In this document: positions 1-6,337 of the stretch, in pieces
Position numbering within the stretch: the stretch's first letter is position 1
How the letters are laid out: every line of letters starts with the position of its first letter
NCBI GenBank assembly: GCA_002329565.1
Contig: DCTM01000027.1
Location: forward strand, 3,691-11,086
DNA: 7,396 bases
DNA from: Firmicutes bacterium UBA1440
GTDB taxonomy: Bacteria > Bacillota > Clostridia > Peptostreptococcales > Anaerovoracaceae
Direction: 5' to 3'
Notes under the pieces: model-generated
What the model was told of the DNA's origin: nothing
Database searches by the model: none
What the model saw: only the letters and a program-made list of their open reading frames with translations
Translations under genes and position numbers: made by a program

Positions 1-501
1 GGGAAGTGGTTCGGCTACCTGTCACTGATTGGGGCTGTGCTTGCAGGAGCACTGTTCACTCTGGCTTCCAAGAAATTGTCCGAAAGCGGGCATTTCTCCG
101 CTATCGAGATTACTGTCGCGATGTCTTTCGGCGGTGCAATCTTCTATAATTTGATATCGCTGTGCTTGGGCAACGGTATAACACCGTATATCATCACAAT
201 AACAAATCTCGATGTGGCACTGGCAGTGCTTTTCCTGGGAGCGGGTTGTTCTGTTCTGTGTTACATATTGTTTAACTACATAGTCGATAAGCTTCCGGCC
301 TATCAGGCCTCGGCTCTGCAGGTAAATTTAATTACCGTTACGGCTGTGATTGCGGGCGTTCTCGTTCGTGGAGATGACTTCGGATGGTACACGGTCGTCG
401 GTCTGGTGCTGATGCTCGGCGGCATAATGTTGCTGTCGCGGCAGGAAGAAAAGGGTAAAGCCGCTACAGGAACGGATATTGTAACAGACATTGTAGAGTA
501 A
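1..501 (+). CDS. EamA/DMT-superfamily transporter, C-terminal part (5' end outside window)
   Basis: The frame is open from base 1 to the TAA at 499-501, giving 166 visible residues. The start codon lies off the window; the GTG at 37 is internal and continues an open frame. The product is an integral membrane protein with about five hydrophobic segments in the visible part (roughly residues 6-22, 42-58, 73-97, 103-120 and 126-145). This fits the second EamA repeat of a ten-helix drug/metabolite transporter. The stretch LGAGCSVLCYILFNYIVDKL followed by a helix with PAYQASALQ and a final GLVLMLGGIMLLSR helix is the usual ending of such proteins. A short polar tail (about 20 residues) follows. 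Members export or import small metabolites such as amino acids, nucleosides or drugs; the substrate cannot be told from sequence. The family is clear, the function open. A terminator begins three bases after the stop. Confidence 0.88.
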   Translation, partial: GKWFGYLSLIGAVLAGALFTLASKKLSESGHFSAIEITVAMSFGGAIFYNLISLCLGNGITPYIITITNLDVALAVLFLGAGCSVLCYILFNYIVDKLPAYQASALQVNLITVTAVIAGVLVRGDDFGWYTVVGLVLMLGGIMLLSRQEEKGKAATGTDIVTDIVE

Positions 502-504
502 AAG

Positions 505-549
505 AACCGGATATTGCCGTCAAAATGCAATATCCGGTTGTTGTTTTTT
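505..549 (+). terminator. Rho-independent terminator of the EamA transporter gene
   Basis: A perfect 12-bp stem (505-516 with 528-539, AACCGGATATTG and its complement) encloses an 11-nt loop and is followed by a T-rich tract, GTTGTTTTTT. It starts three bases after the transporter stop. On the other strand the stem is followed only by CTTTTAC, so termination of the convergent acetyltransferase gene here would be weaker. Confidence 0.88.
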
Positions 550-590
550 GCCGCAGCAAACGCGCAAGACGATTTTGCGTGCAACGTTAT

Positions 591-1163
591 TTACTTGTCA
601 AATCGACGGTAAGCTGCTTTAATGAAACCGCCGAACACATCATGACTGAGTATATAGCCGTGATCGAGGTAAAACTTCAACGCCGCATCGTTGCCGTTTG
701 AAATATAGACGAATGCCAAACTTAAATCCGGAAAACTTTCGAGCCATTCCATTGCCATGTCAAACAGCTTTGTTCCCAAGCCTTTGCCGCGATATGCCTC
801 GCGTAAGTATAAGTTGCTAAGACAGCCTATATTTTGCGGAAGTGTGACCCAATCCGGATAAAATCCCATGCTGTTTTCTTCTACGGGAGCCCAAGCGGGG
901 TATGAATTTTTATCAGCGGCAGTAACGGCATCTATCGTTGAAAAAATATAGCCCACCGGTATGTCGTCATTCTTGACGATGATGGTCTGACTGCGAAGCG
1001 CGTTTTCGTAGCTCTTCTTCATGCGCGTATCGAAATCCATCAGATCAAACAATTCCGGATGAATATATGCTTTTGATTTCTGAAAAGCCATGAGCTCATC
1101 ACAAAGTACTCGGCATTGTTCGATATTTCCGCCTTCAATTATTTCAAAGGTGATGTTTTGCAT
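591..1163 (-). CDS. GNAT-family N-acetyltransferase
   Basis: A 190-residue protein, the usual length for a single-domain GNAT enzyme, which transfers an acetyl group from acetyl-CoA to an amine. The acetyl-CoA pyrophosphate-binding motif A is visible as YLREAYRGKGLGTKLF, with the R-x-x-G-x-G signature at residues 125-130. The later segment NGNDAALKFYLDHGY (156-170) is the typical end of the fold, where a small-residue/Asn pair and the FY-x-x-x-GF/Y motif pack against the cofactor. The start ATG (1161-1163) is preceded by AGGAGGA with a 7-nt gap, an excellent ribosome binding site. The acceptor substrate is unknown: the family includes enzymes acting on drugs, polyamines, peptides and protein N-termini. 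The gene is divergent from an HxlR-type regulator, a common arrangement for a regulator and its target, so control by that regulator is plausible but inferred. Confidence 0.88.
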   Translation of the reverse strand: MQNITFEIIEGGNIEQCRVLCDELMAFQKSKAYIHPELFDLMDFDTRMKKSYENALRSQTIIVKNDDIPVGYIFSTIDAVTAADKNSYPAWAPVEENSMGFYPDWVTLPQNIGCLSNLYLREAYRGKGLGTKLFDMAMEWLESFPDLSLAFVYISNGNDAALKFYLDHGYILSHDVFGGFIKAAYRRFDK

Positions 1164-1202
1164 CTGTATATCCTCCTTTTTTTATTGTTAAAGTCGGTTT
1201 GC

Positions 1203-1208
1203 ATTATA
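1203..1208 (-). promoter_or_regulatory. Candidate -10 box of the acetyltransferase gene
   Basis: The minus strand reads a perfect TATAAT here, 40 nt upstream of the acetyltransferase ATG. The -35 region 17-18 bp upstream is poor (AATACA or ATACAA) and coincides with the -35 box of the divergent regulator gene. The promoter may be weak or need an activator. Confidence 0.5.
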
Positions 1209-1225
1209 AGTGATCTTTTGCATTG

Positions 1226-1254
1226 TTGTATTAAAGAACTCTTGATGATATAAT
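1226..1254 (+). promoter_or_regulatory. Sigma-A-type promoter of the HxlR-family regulator gene
   Basis: The -35 box TTGTAT (1226-1231) and the perfect -10 box TATAAT (1249-1254) are separated by exactly 17 bp. Transcription would begin near 1261, leaving an untranslated leader of about 80 nt before the regulator's ribosome binding site at 1329. Confidence 0.72.
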
Positions 1255-1276
1255 AATCCTGTAATGGAGGAAGAGC

Positions 1277-1306
1277 AAGTAGGCACTTTATTGTAATATA
1301 ACTTAC
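1277..1306. promoter_or_regulatory. Candidate regulator-binding dyads in the hxlR leader
   Basis: Two short dyads lie just downstream of the expected transcription start: AAGT-AGGC-ACTT (1277-1288) and GTAA-TATAAC-TTAC (1293-1306). HxlR-family proteins bind short inverted repeats near their own promoters, so these could be an autoregulatory operator. The arms are only 4 bp each, so chance is a real alternative. Confidence 0.3.
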
Positions 1307-1328
1307 CAAAAGGAAAGAAATGGACTTT

Positions 1329-1333
1329 GGAGG
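1329..1333 (+). promoter_or_regulatory. Ribosome binding site that fixes the hxlR start at 1341
   Basis: GGAGG lies 7 nt before the ATG at 1341-1343, ideal spacing. It shows that translation begins at this ATG although the frame from it closes after six codons. No similar site precedes the in-frame TTG at 1415. Confidence 0.75.
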
Positions 1334-1340
1334 AACTGTC

Positions 1341-1696
1341 ATGGAAAAAAATGTCCGATAGAATACACCCTTTCTCTCATCAGCGGAAAATGGAAAATAC
1401 TTATCATAAAGGAATTGTCACAGGGCCCGCTTCGTTACGGAGAGCTGGGTAAGTGTATACCCGGAATCAGTGCAAAGGTGTTGATCCATCAATTAAGGGA
1501 AATGGAAGATGACGGATTGATTGTCAGAGAAGTTTTTCCTGAAGTACCGCCGCGCGTGGAATACTCTTTGAGCGAGATGGGGAGAAGCATGGCAACCATT
1601 CTTATTGAACTCAGACGGTGGGGGCTTGAATCCGACAATCAAGGAATCGCGGAATGTAAGTTTTGTGAAAAGTGCCGATTGTATATCGACGCTTAA
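1341..1696 (+). CDS. HxlR-family winged-helix transcriptional regulator with an apparent frameshift near the start
   Basis: From ATG 1341 the sequence reads six codons and stops (TAG at 1359). If the A7 tract at 1345-1351 had eight A, the frame would continue as a full 118-residue HxlR protein: MEKKCPIEYTLSLISGKWKI, then the winged helix with PLRYGELGKCIPGISAKVLI (30-49) and the wing around RVEYSLSEMG (72-81). The segment before 1415 is family-typical (CP...Y...LI.GKWK), so the true product is not the 93-residue form from TTG 1415, which lacks the first helix and a good ribosome binding site. HxlR proteins are DNA-binding dimers, often redox- or electrophile-sensing through a conserved Cys near the N-terminus; here that would be C5, within the part affected by the shift. 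C39 and a terminal C-x-x-C-x-x-C (106-112) are also present. The cause may be sequencing error, mutation, slippage or phase variation. Likely targets are itself and the divergent acetyltransferase gene. Confidence 0.8.
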
Positions 1697-1759
1697 CGAT
1701 GGTCGGGAACGCGAGGCCTTGGTGCAGTATTACATGTTGATTTTTTTGAAATTTCCTAT

Positions 1760-1811
1760 AAAAAACGGCTGTATATCGTACAAATGCGATATACAGCCGT
1801 AACTTGTTTTA
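1760..1811. terminator. Bidirectional terminator between the hxlR-type gene and the exporter operon
   Basis: A perfect 14-bp stem, ACGGCTGTATATCG at 1765-1778 with its complement at 1787-1800, encloses an 8-nt loop. On the minus strand it is followed by a short T run (complement of 1760-1764), serving the permease gene that ends 21 nt away. On the plus strand it is followed by AACTTGTTTT, serving the regulator gene. The two genes converge on it. Confidence 0.82.
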
Positions 1812-1820
1812 TGAGTATTT

Positions 1821-3038
1821 CTATTCGTAACGAAGAGCTTCAATCGGGTCAAGTCGCGCGGCTTTGCGGGCGGGGAAGTAGCCGAAGGCCAGACCGACAG
1901 CAGCTGAGAATCCGACTGCGAGCAGGACCGCCGAAGGACGAATGACGACATCAACACCGACGACCAGTGCTCCGAGCGCAGCAATGCCGATACCGAGGGT
2001 CGTGCCGAGCACTCCGCCGATGACTGAAAGGATGATGGCTTCAATCAGAAATTGCGTGAGAATATCTTTTGTGCGTGCGCCGAGAGACTTGCGTATGCCA
2101 ATCTCTCGCGTTCTCTCGGTGACAGACACCAACATGATGTTCATGATACCAATCCCTCCGACGAGCAGTGAGATGGCTGCTATTGCACCGATTGCGACGG
2201 AAAGATAGCCAAGGACGGTATTGATCATGCCGACCTCTTGCTCCAAGGATTCGTACGAATAGGTGTCCTTGGCTACACCCTTATATTTTTCCAGGTAGCT
2301 GACAAAAGAGGTCGCCAGCTTGTCGATATCCTTATCTTCGGTGGCGAAAATTTCGATATAACGGACGCTGTCATAACCGCCCTGCATAACGGTCGAGTCC
2401 GCTGCGTAGCAGGTATAGGAAGTCGATGTGTCCATTCGACTGAATATGCTCGGCGGTATCTCGTAGACACCTACTATGGTGAGATCTACAGAATTGCCCC
2501 GGATTTCAGCAGGCAATATCTCGCCGACAACATCTTCTTTCCCGAAAAATTTCTTGGCAGCATCCACAGGTATCACGATGTTGTTACGGGCACCGTCGAC
2601 ATCGTTTTGGTTAATCATTCTTCCGTGAATGATGTGAATGCTCTTGGAGAAACGGGTGTAATCCGCGGCTACGCCGTTGATAGAGAGGGTCCCTTCGACT
2701 CTGCCCACCTTTGTGACGCTATCGATACCTACCGATGGCGCTGCATATAAGATATCGTCCGGAAAGCGGTGACGCAACGCTTCGATGTCGTCGGGCGTAA
2801 GCATCATGTCTTCGGTGACTTCGTCAACTGTCTGCCAGTTGATACCGATATACATATAGCCACTGCTGTAACCCTCGAATTCCTTGGAAATCGCGCCCTG
2901 TGCGCTCGCACCGATCGAGGAAATCGCAATTACGGAGCTGATGCCGATGATGATGCCCAGCATCGTGAGGAATGAGCGCATCTTGTTGCTCTTGATGGCG
3001 CTGATAGCCAGCTTAATATTTTCAATCAGCAGTTGCAT
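1821..3038 (-). CDS. MacB/FtsX-type ABC transporter permease
   Basis: A 405-residue membrane subunit of a MacAB-like exporter. The order is that of MacB permeases: TM1 (about residues 22-45), a large extracytoplasmic domain (about 46-270, the MacB core fold), then the FtsX domain with TM2 (about 275-300), TM3 (about 328-357) and TM4 (about 368-390). Between TM2 and TM3 is the coupling segment NIMLVSVTERTREIGIRKSL, and the protein ends with PARKAARLDPIEALRYE, both hallmarks of the family. Such permeases do not move substrate through a channel: ATP-driven movements are passed across the membrane to the outer domain and its adaptor. The ATG at 3036-3038 is preceded by GGAGGG with a 6-nt gap and lies inside the 3' end of the ATPase gene (13-nt overlap), which suggests coupled translation. 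Substrate unknown; Bacillus YknZ (SdpC protection) is a precedent for the architecture. A terminator follows the stop. Confidence 0.93.
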   Translation of the reverse strand: MQLLIENIKLAISAIKSNKMRSFLTMLGIIIGISSVIAISSIGASAQGAISKEFEGYSSGYMYIGINWQTVDEVTEDMMLTPDDIEALRHRFPDDILYAAPSVGIDSVTKVGRVEGTLSINGVAADYTRFSKSIHIIHGRMINQNDVDGARNNIVIPVDAAKKFFGKEDVVGEILPAEIRGNSVDLTIVGVYEIPPSIFSRMDTSTSYTCYAADSTVMQGGYDSVRYIEIFATEDKDIDKLATSFVSYLEKYKGVAKDTYSYESLEQEVGMINTVLGYLSVAIGAIAAISLLVGGIGIMNIMLVSVTERTREIGIRKSLGARTKDILTQFLIEAIILSVIGGVLGTTLGIGIAALGALVVGVDVVIRPSAVLLAVGFSAAVGLAFGYFPARKAARLDPIEALRYE

Positions 3039-3757
3039 GGCAAACCCTCCTTTCCGGAGACTTTACCGCGCTCGGCCGGTCGATCTTCGATAATCCTGCC
3101 GTCTTTAAAGGAGATGATCCGGTCGGTAAATTCTGCAATATCGGGCTCGTGGGTAACAACGATAATCGTGTTACCGTTCTCACGGTTAAGTTTTGTGAAA
3201 ATCTCCATGATTTCGATTGACGATTTGGAGTCAAGGTTACCTGTCGGCTCGTCTGCCAGGATTATAGGCGGATTGTTGGCCAGCGCTCGGGCTATGGCGA
3301 CTCGCTGCTTTTGACCGCCGGAAAGCTCGTTCGGCATATGCATGTATCTCTCGCCGAGGCCGACACTTTCAAGCAGTGAAAGTGCTCTGCGGCGACGTTC
3401 TTCGGCTGATACTCTGCCATAGACCATCGGAAGTTCCACATTGTGCAACGCGCTCGTTCTTGGAACGAGGTTGAAGGATTGGAAGATAAAGCCGATCTTT
3501 TGGTTGCGGATATATGAGAGTTCATCGTCGGATTGCTCTCGAGTATCGATACCGTCAAGGAGATATCTTCCTCCGCTTGGCCTGTCAAGGCATCCCAGAA
3601 TATTCATCAAGGTAGATTTGCCGGAACCTGAGGTACCCATAATGGCGACAAACTCACCTTCGCTGATGGAGAGATCTATTGACTTGAGCGCGTGTACTTC
3701 TATTTTACCGTTGACATAAATCTTGTCGAGGTTTTGTATTTGAATCAATTCTCTCAT
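3026..3757 (-). CDS. ABC transporter ATP-binding protein (MacB/LolD type)
   Basis: A 243-residue cytoplasmic ATPase that energises the exporter encoded by its neighbours. All motifs are intact: Walker A GTSGSGKST (41-49), Q-loop Gln93 in FIFQSFNL, signature LSGGQ (145-149), Walker B IILADE (165-170), D-loop GNLDSK (173-178) and switch His203 in VVTHEPD. The pattern DGIDTREQSDDELSYIRNQ before the Q-loop and FNLVPRTSALHNVELPMVY after it is typical of the LolD/MacB/YknY group. The ATG overlaps the stop of the membrane fusion gene in an ATGA (3754-3757). There is no good ribosome binding site, only a run of six G (minus strand) 10 nt upstream, so translation is probably coupled. The last 15 residues or so are polar and end in CNC; they overlap the permease start. 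Assignment to family is firm; the substrate is not known. Confidence 0.96.
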   Translation of the reverse strand: MRELIQIQNLDKIYVNGKIEVHALKSIDLSISEGEFVAIMGTSGSGKSTLMNILGCLDRPSGGRYLLDGIDTREQSDDELSYIRNQKIGFIFQSFNLVPRTSALHNVELPMVYGRVSAEERRRRALSLLESVGLGERYMHMPNELSGGQKQRVAIARALANNPPIILADEPTGNLDSKSSIEIMEIFTKLNRENGNTIIVVTHEPDIAEFTDRIISFKDGRIIEDRPAERGKVSGKEGLPCNC

Positions 3758-4962
3758 TTCGCAGCGTCCCCCCGGTCTTCCGGACTCAGGGTTACCTGCA
3801 TGCTGTCGTAGTTGTCATATGTAGGAGACAAAAGAACGCGTTGGCCTTTGGAAATGCCTTTGCCGGAAACTTCAACGGTGAGGTCACCCTCAATACCGAC
3901 GGTGACGGGAGTCTTTTTTAATATGCCTTCATCCGAAACGATGAACAGATAGCTTTTATCTGTCTCGGGGTCAAGAAGTATGGCATCAATCGGAACCGTG
4001 AGGACATCTTGCTTTTCGGCAACCAGGATGACGGCCTTGGCGGTCACTCCGGCAATCAGATTTGATTCTCCTTTGTCCACGTCGATGATGACGGGGATAA
4101 CCATAGTCTTGCTCGTACTGTCCTGTTGTTCTCCTGTGGGTGCAATGTGTGACACTGTACCTTTGACACTTTTCTTGCCGAGCATTTCCGACGTAATGGT
4201 AACGCTCTGCCCGACACGGATATCACTGATGTCGTACTCACCTATCTGCACCTTCATCTGCAACTTGTCGAGATTTTCTATTACAAACAGCGGCTCGCTG
4301 TCGTTTCCTGATGTGCTTGCCGATTTGCCGACTGTAGCATTGACGCGAGTAACGATACCGGAAATCGGGCTGAGAATATTCGAGTTTTCTTTGATGTTGA
4401 GCGCGTTTTGCGCGAGAACGGCCGTGTCGTAGCTTGCCTTGGCATCCAGATAGTCCGATCGCGACAGCGCACCTGCGTTGTAGAGAGCCTTTGAAGATTC
4501 GTACTTACGCTTCGCCTCTGAGACAGTAATTGCCGCTTTTGCGTACTCGCTTGCGAGCTCGTCGGCATCGAGTGAGGCTAGGACCTGTCCCACGGACACT
4601 CTGTCACCCGTCTTCACATTTACACTCTTAATGGTGTAGTCGGCGATGGAGTAAACGTTAGCCGAATCAGATCCTTCTATCGTCCCCTTGACCGATATTG
4701 TCTTTGAGATGGTGCCTTTTTCGATGAAAGCTGTATTCACATAGTCATCAGCGGGTTCACCTCCGCCGACAATAAGGCTCAAAACAATCAGAATCGCAAC
4801 GATAGAGACTGATGCGATAACGACTGCCTTTTTCTTCCCCTTCAGATTGCCCTTTACTTTCGGAAACTTTGACTTTGCATCTGATTCAATTTTCTGCAGG
4901 CCGGAAGTGTTCCGGGCCGTTTCATTTGTGTTTTCATTTTCTCTTTCCCTTTTTTTGAACAT
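3754..4962 (-). CDS. Membrane fusion / periplasmic adaptor-like protein (MacA/YknX type)
   Basis: A 402-residue adaptor (HlyD/MacA family) that links the permease to substrate outside the membrane. Visible parts in order: a highly charged cytoplasmic N-terminus (1-45), one membrane anchor (about 46-66, AVVIASVSIVAILIVLSLIV), the first half of a lipoyl-like domain (about 100-133, with TGDRVSVGQVLASLDADEL), a helical hairpin (about 134-195, alanine-rich, likely coiled coil), the second lipoyl half (ILSPISGIVTRVNATVG, about 196-212), then beta-barrel and membrane-proximal domains to the end. The short hairpin fits a Gram-positive adaptor such as YknX rather than one reaching an outer-membrane channel. 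The ATG (4960-4962) follows AAAGGG with an 8-nt gap, a moderate site. The 114 nt between niaR and this gene show no persuasive promoter, so transcription may come through niaR. The stop overlaps the ATPase start by 4 nt. Confidence 0.92.
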   Translation of the reverse strand: MFKKRERENENTNETARNTSGLQKIESDAKSKFPKVKGNLKGKKKAVVIASVSIVAILIVLSLIVGGGEPADDYVNTAFIEKGTISKTISVKGTIEGSDSANVYSIADYTIKSVNVKTGDRVSVGQVLASLDADELASEYAKAAITVSEAKRKYESSKALYNAGALSRSDYLDAKASYDTAVLAQNALNIKENSNILSPISGIVTRVNATVGKSASTSGNDSEPLFVIENLDKLQMKVQIGEYDISDIRVGQSVTITSEMLGKKSVKGTVSHIAPTGEQQDSTSKTMVIPVIIDVDKGESNLIAGVTAKAVILVAEKQDVLTVPIDAILLDPETDKSYLFIVSDEGILKKTPVTVGIEGDLTVEVSGKGISKGQRVLLSPTYDNYDSMQVTLSPEDRGDAAK

Positions 4963-5076
4963 GATAATATCCCTTTCTTCATTGAATTGCAGCGTATCGG
5001 TTACAATTCGTTCGGCGTATGACCCCTCTATCGCCTGATATAGATCGGCACATCTCGGGATGAGGACGTTGATTTA

Positions 5077-5607
5077 TCAGGAAAGCGCAATCCCCTTTTG
5101 CGCTAAAACTTCCCTGATCAGATCGAATGTCTCTTTGTCGCGCGTCCCAATCGTATGAATATGGATGCCGTCCGTAAGACGGGACAGCAACGACGAGTTA
5201 TCGAATGCCTCGCATTTTTTGATAAATCGATCAGCTTCGTAGCGTGAGGTGACATCCATGCGTCCGACCATCATCCCATACAAGGGATGATCTATGGTGA
5301 CGTTTATAATAGTCCCTCCGAAATCGACGATTGTATAGAGCTCTTCAGCGAGTTTGTCGGCGGTGTGGCGTACTGCAATGACGCCTTCGTAAGGGTGTTG
5401 CTCGTCGTTTCCTTTATCTTCGACAAGGTATCCCCTCGGGGTAGAGACAATCGGCTCACCTGATGCACGCAGGATGGCGATATCACCGACGATGATTTGC
5501 CTGCTGACACCGAATTGCTCTGCGAGAGAGCTCGCGCTGACAGGCCGATCGGCATCCTTGAGAACTTCAGATATCTTTTTCCTTCTGTCAGATGTGTTAA
5601 GAATCAT
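5077..5607 (-). CDS. niaR: NiaR-like transcriptional repressor of NAD biosynthesis (HTH plus 3H domain)
   Basis: A 176-residue protein with an N-terminal HTH_11-type winged helix (about residues 8-60; recognition region SASSLAEQFGVSRQIIVGDI, then STPRGYLV) and a C-terminal 3H domain. NiaR proteins bind nicotinic acid and repress NAD salvage, uptake and de novo genes. The 3H metal ligands are in place: His81, Glu89, His149 and His151 (in DGIHIHTIG), with spacings equal to those I recall for Thermotoga TM1602; His107 in IDHPLYG is the third family-typical histidine. The start at 5605-5607 is chosen because GGAG precedes it by 7 nt and the likely transcription start (about 5647) lies downstream of the alternative TTG at 5647-5649, which also lacks a ribosome binding site. 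No NAD gene lies in the window. The next genes downstream encode a MacAB-like exporter, whose link to niacin is unproven. Confidence 0.88.
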   Translation of the reverse strand: MILNTSDRRKKISEVLKDADRPVSASSLAEQFGVSRQIIVGDIAILRASGEPIVSTPRGYLVEDKGNDEQHPYEGVIAVRHTADKLAEELYTIVDFGGTIINVTIDHPLYGMMVGRMDVTSRYEADRFIKKCEAFDNSSLLSRLTDGIHIHTIGTRDKETFDLIREVLAQKGIALS

Positions 5608-5653
5608 ACTTTTTCTCCGATCAAAATATATAAACCCATATGCAAACAAGTTA

Positions 5654-5682
5654 ATTTTATCACAAAAATTGGTATTTTACAA
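5654..5682 (-). promoter_or_regulatory. Sigma-A-type promoter of niaR
   Basis: On the minus strand, TTGTAA (5677-5682) and TAAAAT (5654-5659) are separated by exactly 17 bp. Transcription would begin near 5647, giving a leader of about 40 nt before the ATG at 5607. No clear NiaR operator palindrome was recognised around it. Confidence 0.65.
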
Positions 5683-5886
5683 CGAAATCGACAATAAGAA
5701 AGGGCGTAAAAGTACAAATTTACAGCTTTCACGACGCCTGCTGAGACATTGTACGAAATGGCAGTATTTTCGATCTACGCAATCATGTGGTCTTTATGTA
5801 AGGGTTTAACTACTTTTGAGAATTTATGTTTCCGGCTGTGTCCGTGTCTTTTCCGTACGGCGCAATGTCAAAAACGAAAATTTGAA

Positions 5887-6048
5887 CCAAAAATGAGCAA
5901 ATTTTCAACTTATGCACGGTAATTTTACAAAATATGTAATTCGAAAGGCAAAGCGAACATTTTATTGCTCAATTGAGACATGAATTAAAAAAACGAGTAA
6001 TAAAAAGCGCCAAAAGCTTGCATAACTTGAAAATTTGCTCACTTTTGG
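5887..6048. repeat. Inverted-repeat element, 30-bp arms (28/30 matching), possible MITE-like element
   Basis: The left arm is 5887-5916 and the right arm 6019-6048. The shared core is GAGCAAATTTTCAA, within arms that differ at two positions only. The 102 bp between them contain a perfect 10-bp palindrome CTCAATTGAG (5968-5977) near the exact centre (5967.5), and a weaker pairing of 5958-5970 with 5996-6008. No transposase fragment is visible inside. No obvious target-site duplication flanks the arms. Arms of this length with a small interior fit a miniature transposable element or a large foldback RNA; neither is proven. Confidence 0.62.
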
Positions 6049-6093
6049 CTCAGATATTTGGTCAAGTCCATTTTGTGTGTAAATTCATACTGT

Positions 6094-6137
6094 CACTGTA
6101 GAACCTCAAACAATTGTATTTGCAGTGTAGCACCTCA
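6094..6137. repeat. Short direct repeat pair, 29-nt period
   Basis: CTGTAGAACCTCA (6096-6108) recurs as GTGTAGCACCTCA (6125-6137), 11 of 13 matching and 29 nt apart. The same stretch can also pair CACTG (6094-6098) with CAGTG (6123-6127) around an inner CAAA/TTTG. Only two copies exist and a third at the same spacing is absent, so this is not a CRISPR array. Confidence 0.4.
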
Positions 6138-6236
6138 TGCAGACACTTTAGGATGCCTTTAAAAGATATTTGCTTTTGACGCTGATTTGGCTTGGCAACA
6201 TAAATTTGAACCGACCTATGCTTGCTCTTAAAGAAG

Positions 6237-6263
6237 GCTTAATAATTATGATAATTATTAAGC
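6237..6263. repeat. Perfect palindrome with 13-bp arms
   Basis: GCTTAATAATTAT (6237-6249) is followed by one base and then its exact reverse complement (6251-6263). It has almost no loop, so it is more plausible as a DNA dyad (protein-binding or recombination-derived) than as an efficient RNA hairpin. It is AT-rich. Confidence 0.7.
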
Positions 6264-6276
6264 TACTTGATAAGCG

Positions 6277-6337
6277 GTTTAATACCTATGATTATTAAAC
6301 TTCTTGCTATTTACGATTCAAACCACTTTTTGAGTGG
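6277..6337. repeat. Two further small hairpins
   Basis: GTTTAATA (6277-6284) pairs with TATTAAAC (6293-6300) across 8 nt. CCACT (6323-6327) pairs with AGTGG (6333-6337) across 5 nt. Together with the palindrome just before, these make three dyads within 100 bp. Neither is followed by a T tract strong enough to call a terminator. Confidence 0.45.

Noticed and set aside
1139..1342. Minus-strand open frame of 67 residues across the divergent promoter region
   Set aside because: It covers both promoters and the ribosome binding sites of two real genes and shows no protein-like composition.
1415..1696. TTG at 1415 as the start of a 93-residue regulator
   Set aside because: It lacks a ribosome binding site and would drop the first helix with the family-typical CP...GKWK segment, which is encoded in the same frame just upstream.
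2238..2750. 170-residue open frame opposite the permease gene
   Set aside because: It is antisense to a well-supported MacB-type permease, has no recognisable domain, and is explained by the codon pattern of the real gene.
5608..5649. Fourteen-residue N-terminal extension of NiaR from a TTG at 5647-5649
   Set aside because: The extension is not family-like, has no ribosome binding site, and begins at or before the predicted transcription start; the ATG at 5605-5607 has GGAG 7 nt upstream.
5758..5922. Plus-strand open frame of 54 residues (starts MAVFSIYAIMWS), running into the left arm of the inverted repeat
   Set aside because: No ribosome binding site, no recognised domain, and its 3' end is the repeat itself; more likely a chance frame within repetitive DNA.
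6218..6298. Plus-strand open frame of 26 residues across the AT-rich palindrome
   Set aside because: It has no ribosome binding site and its hydrophobic residues simply reflect the ATA/ATT-rich palindrome.
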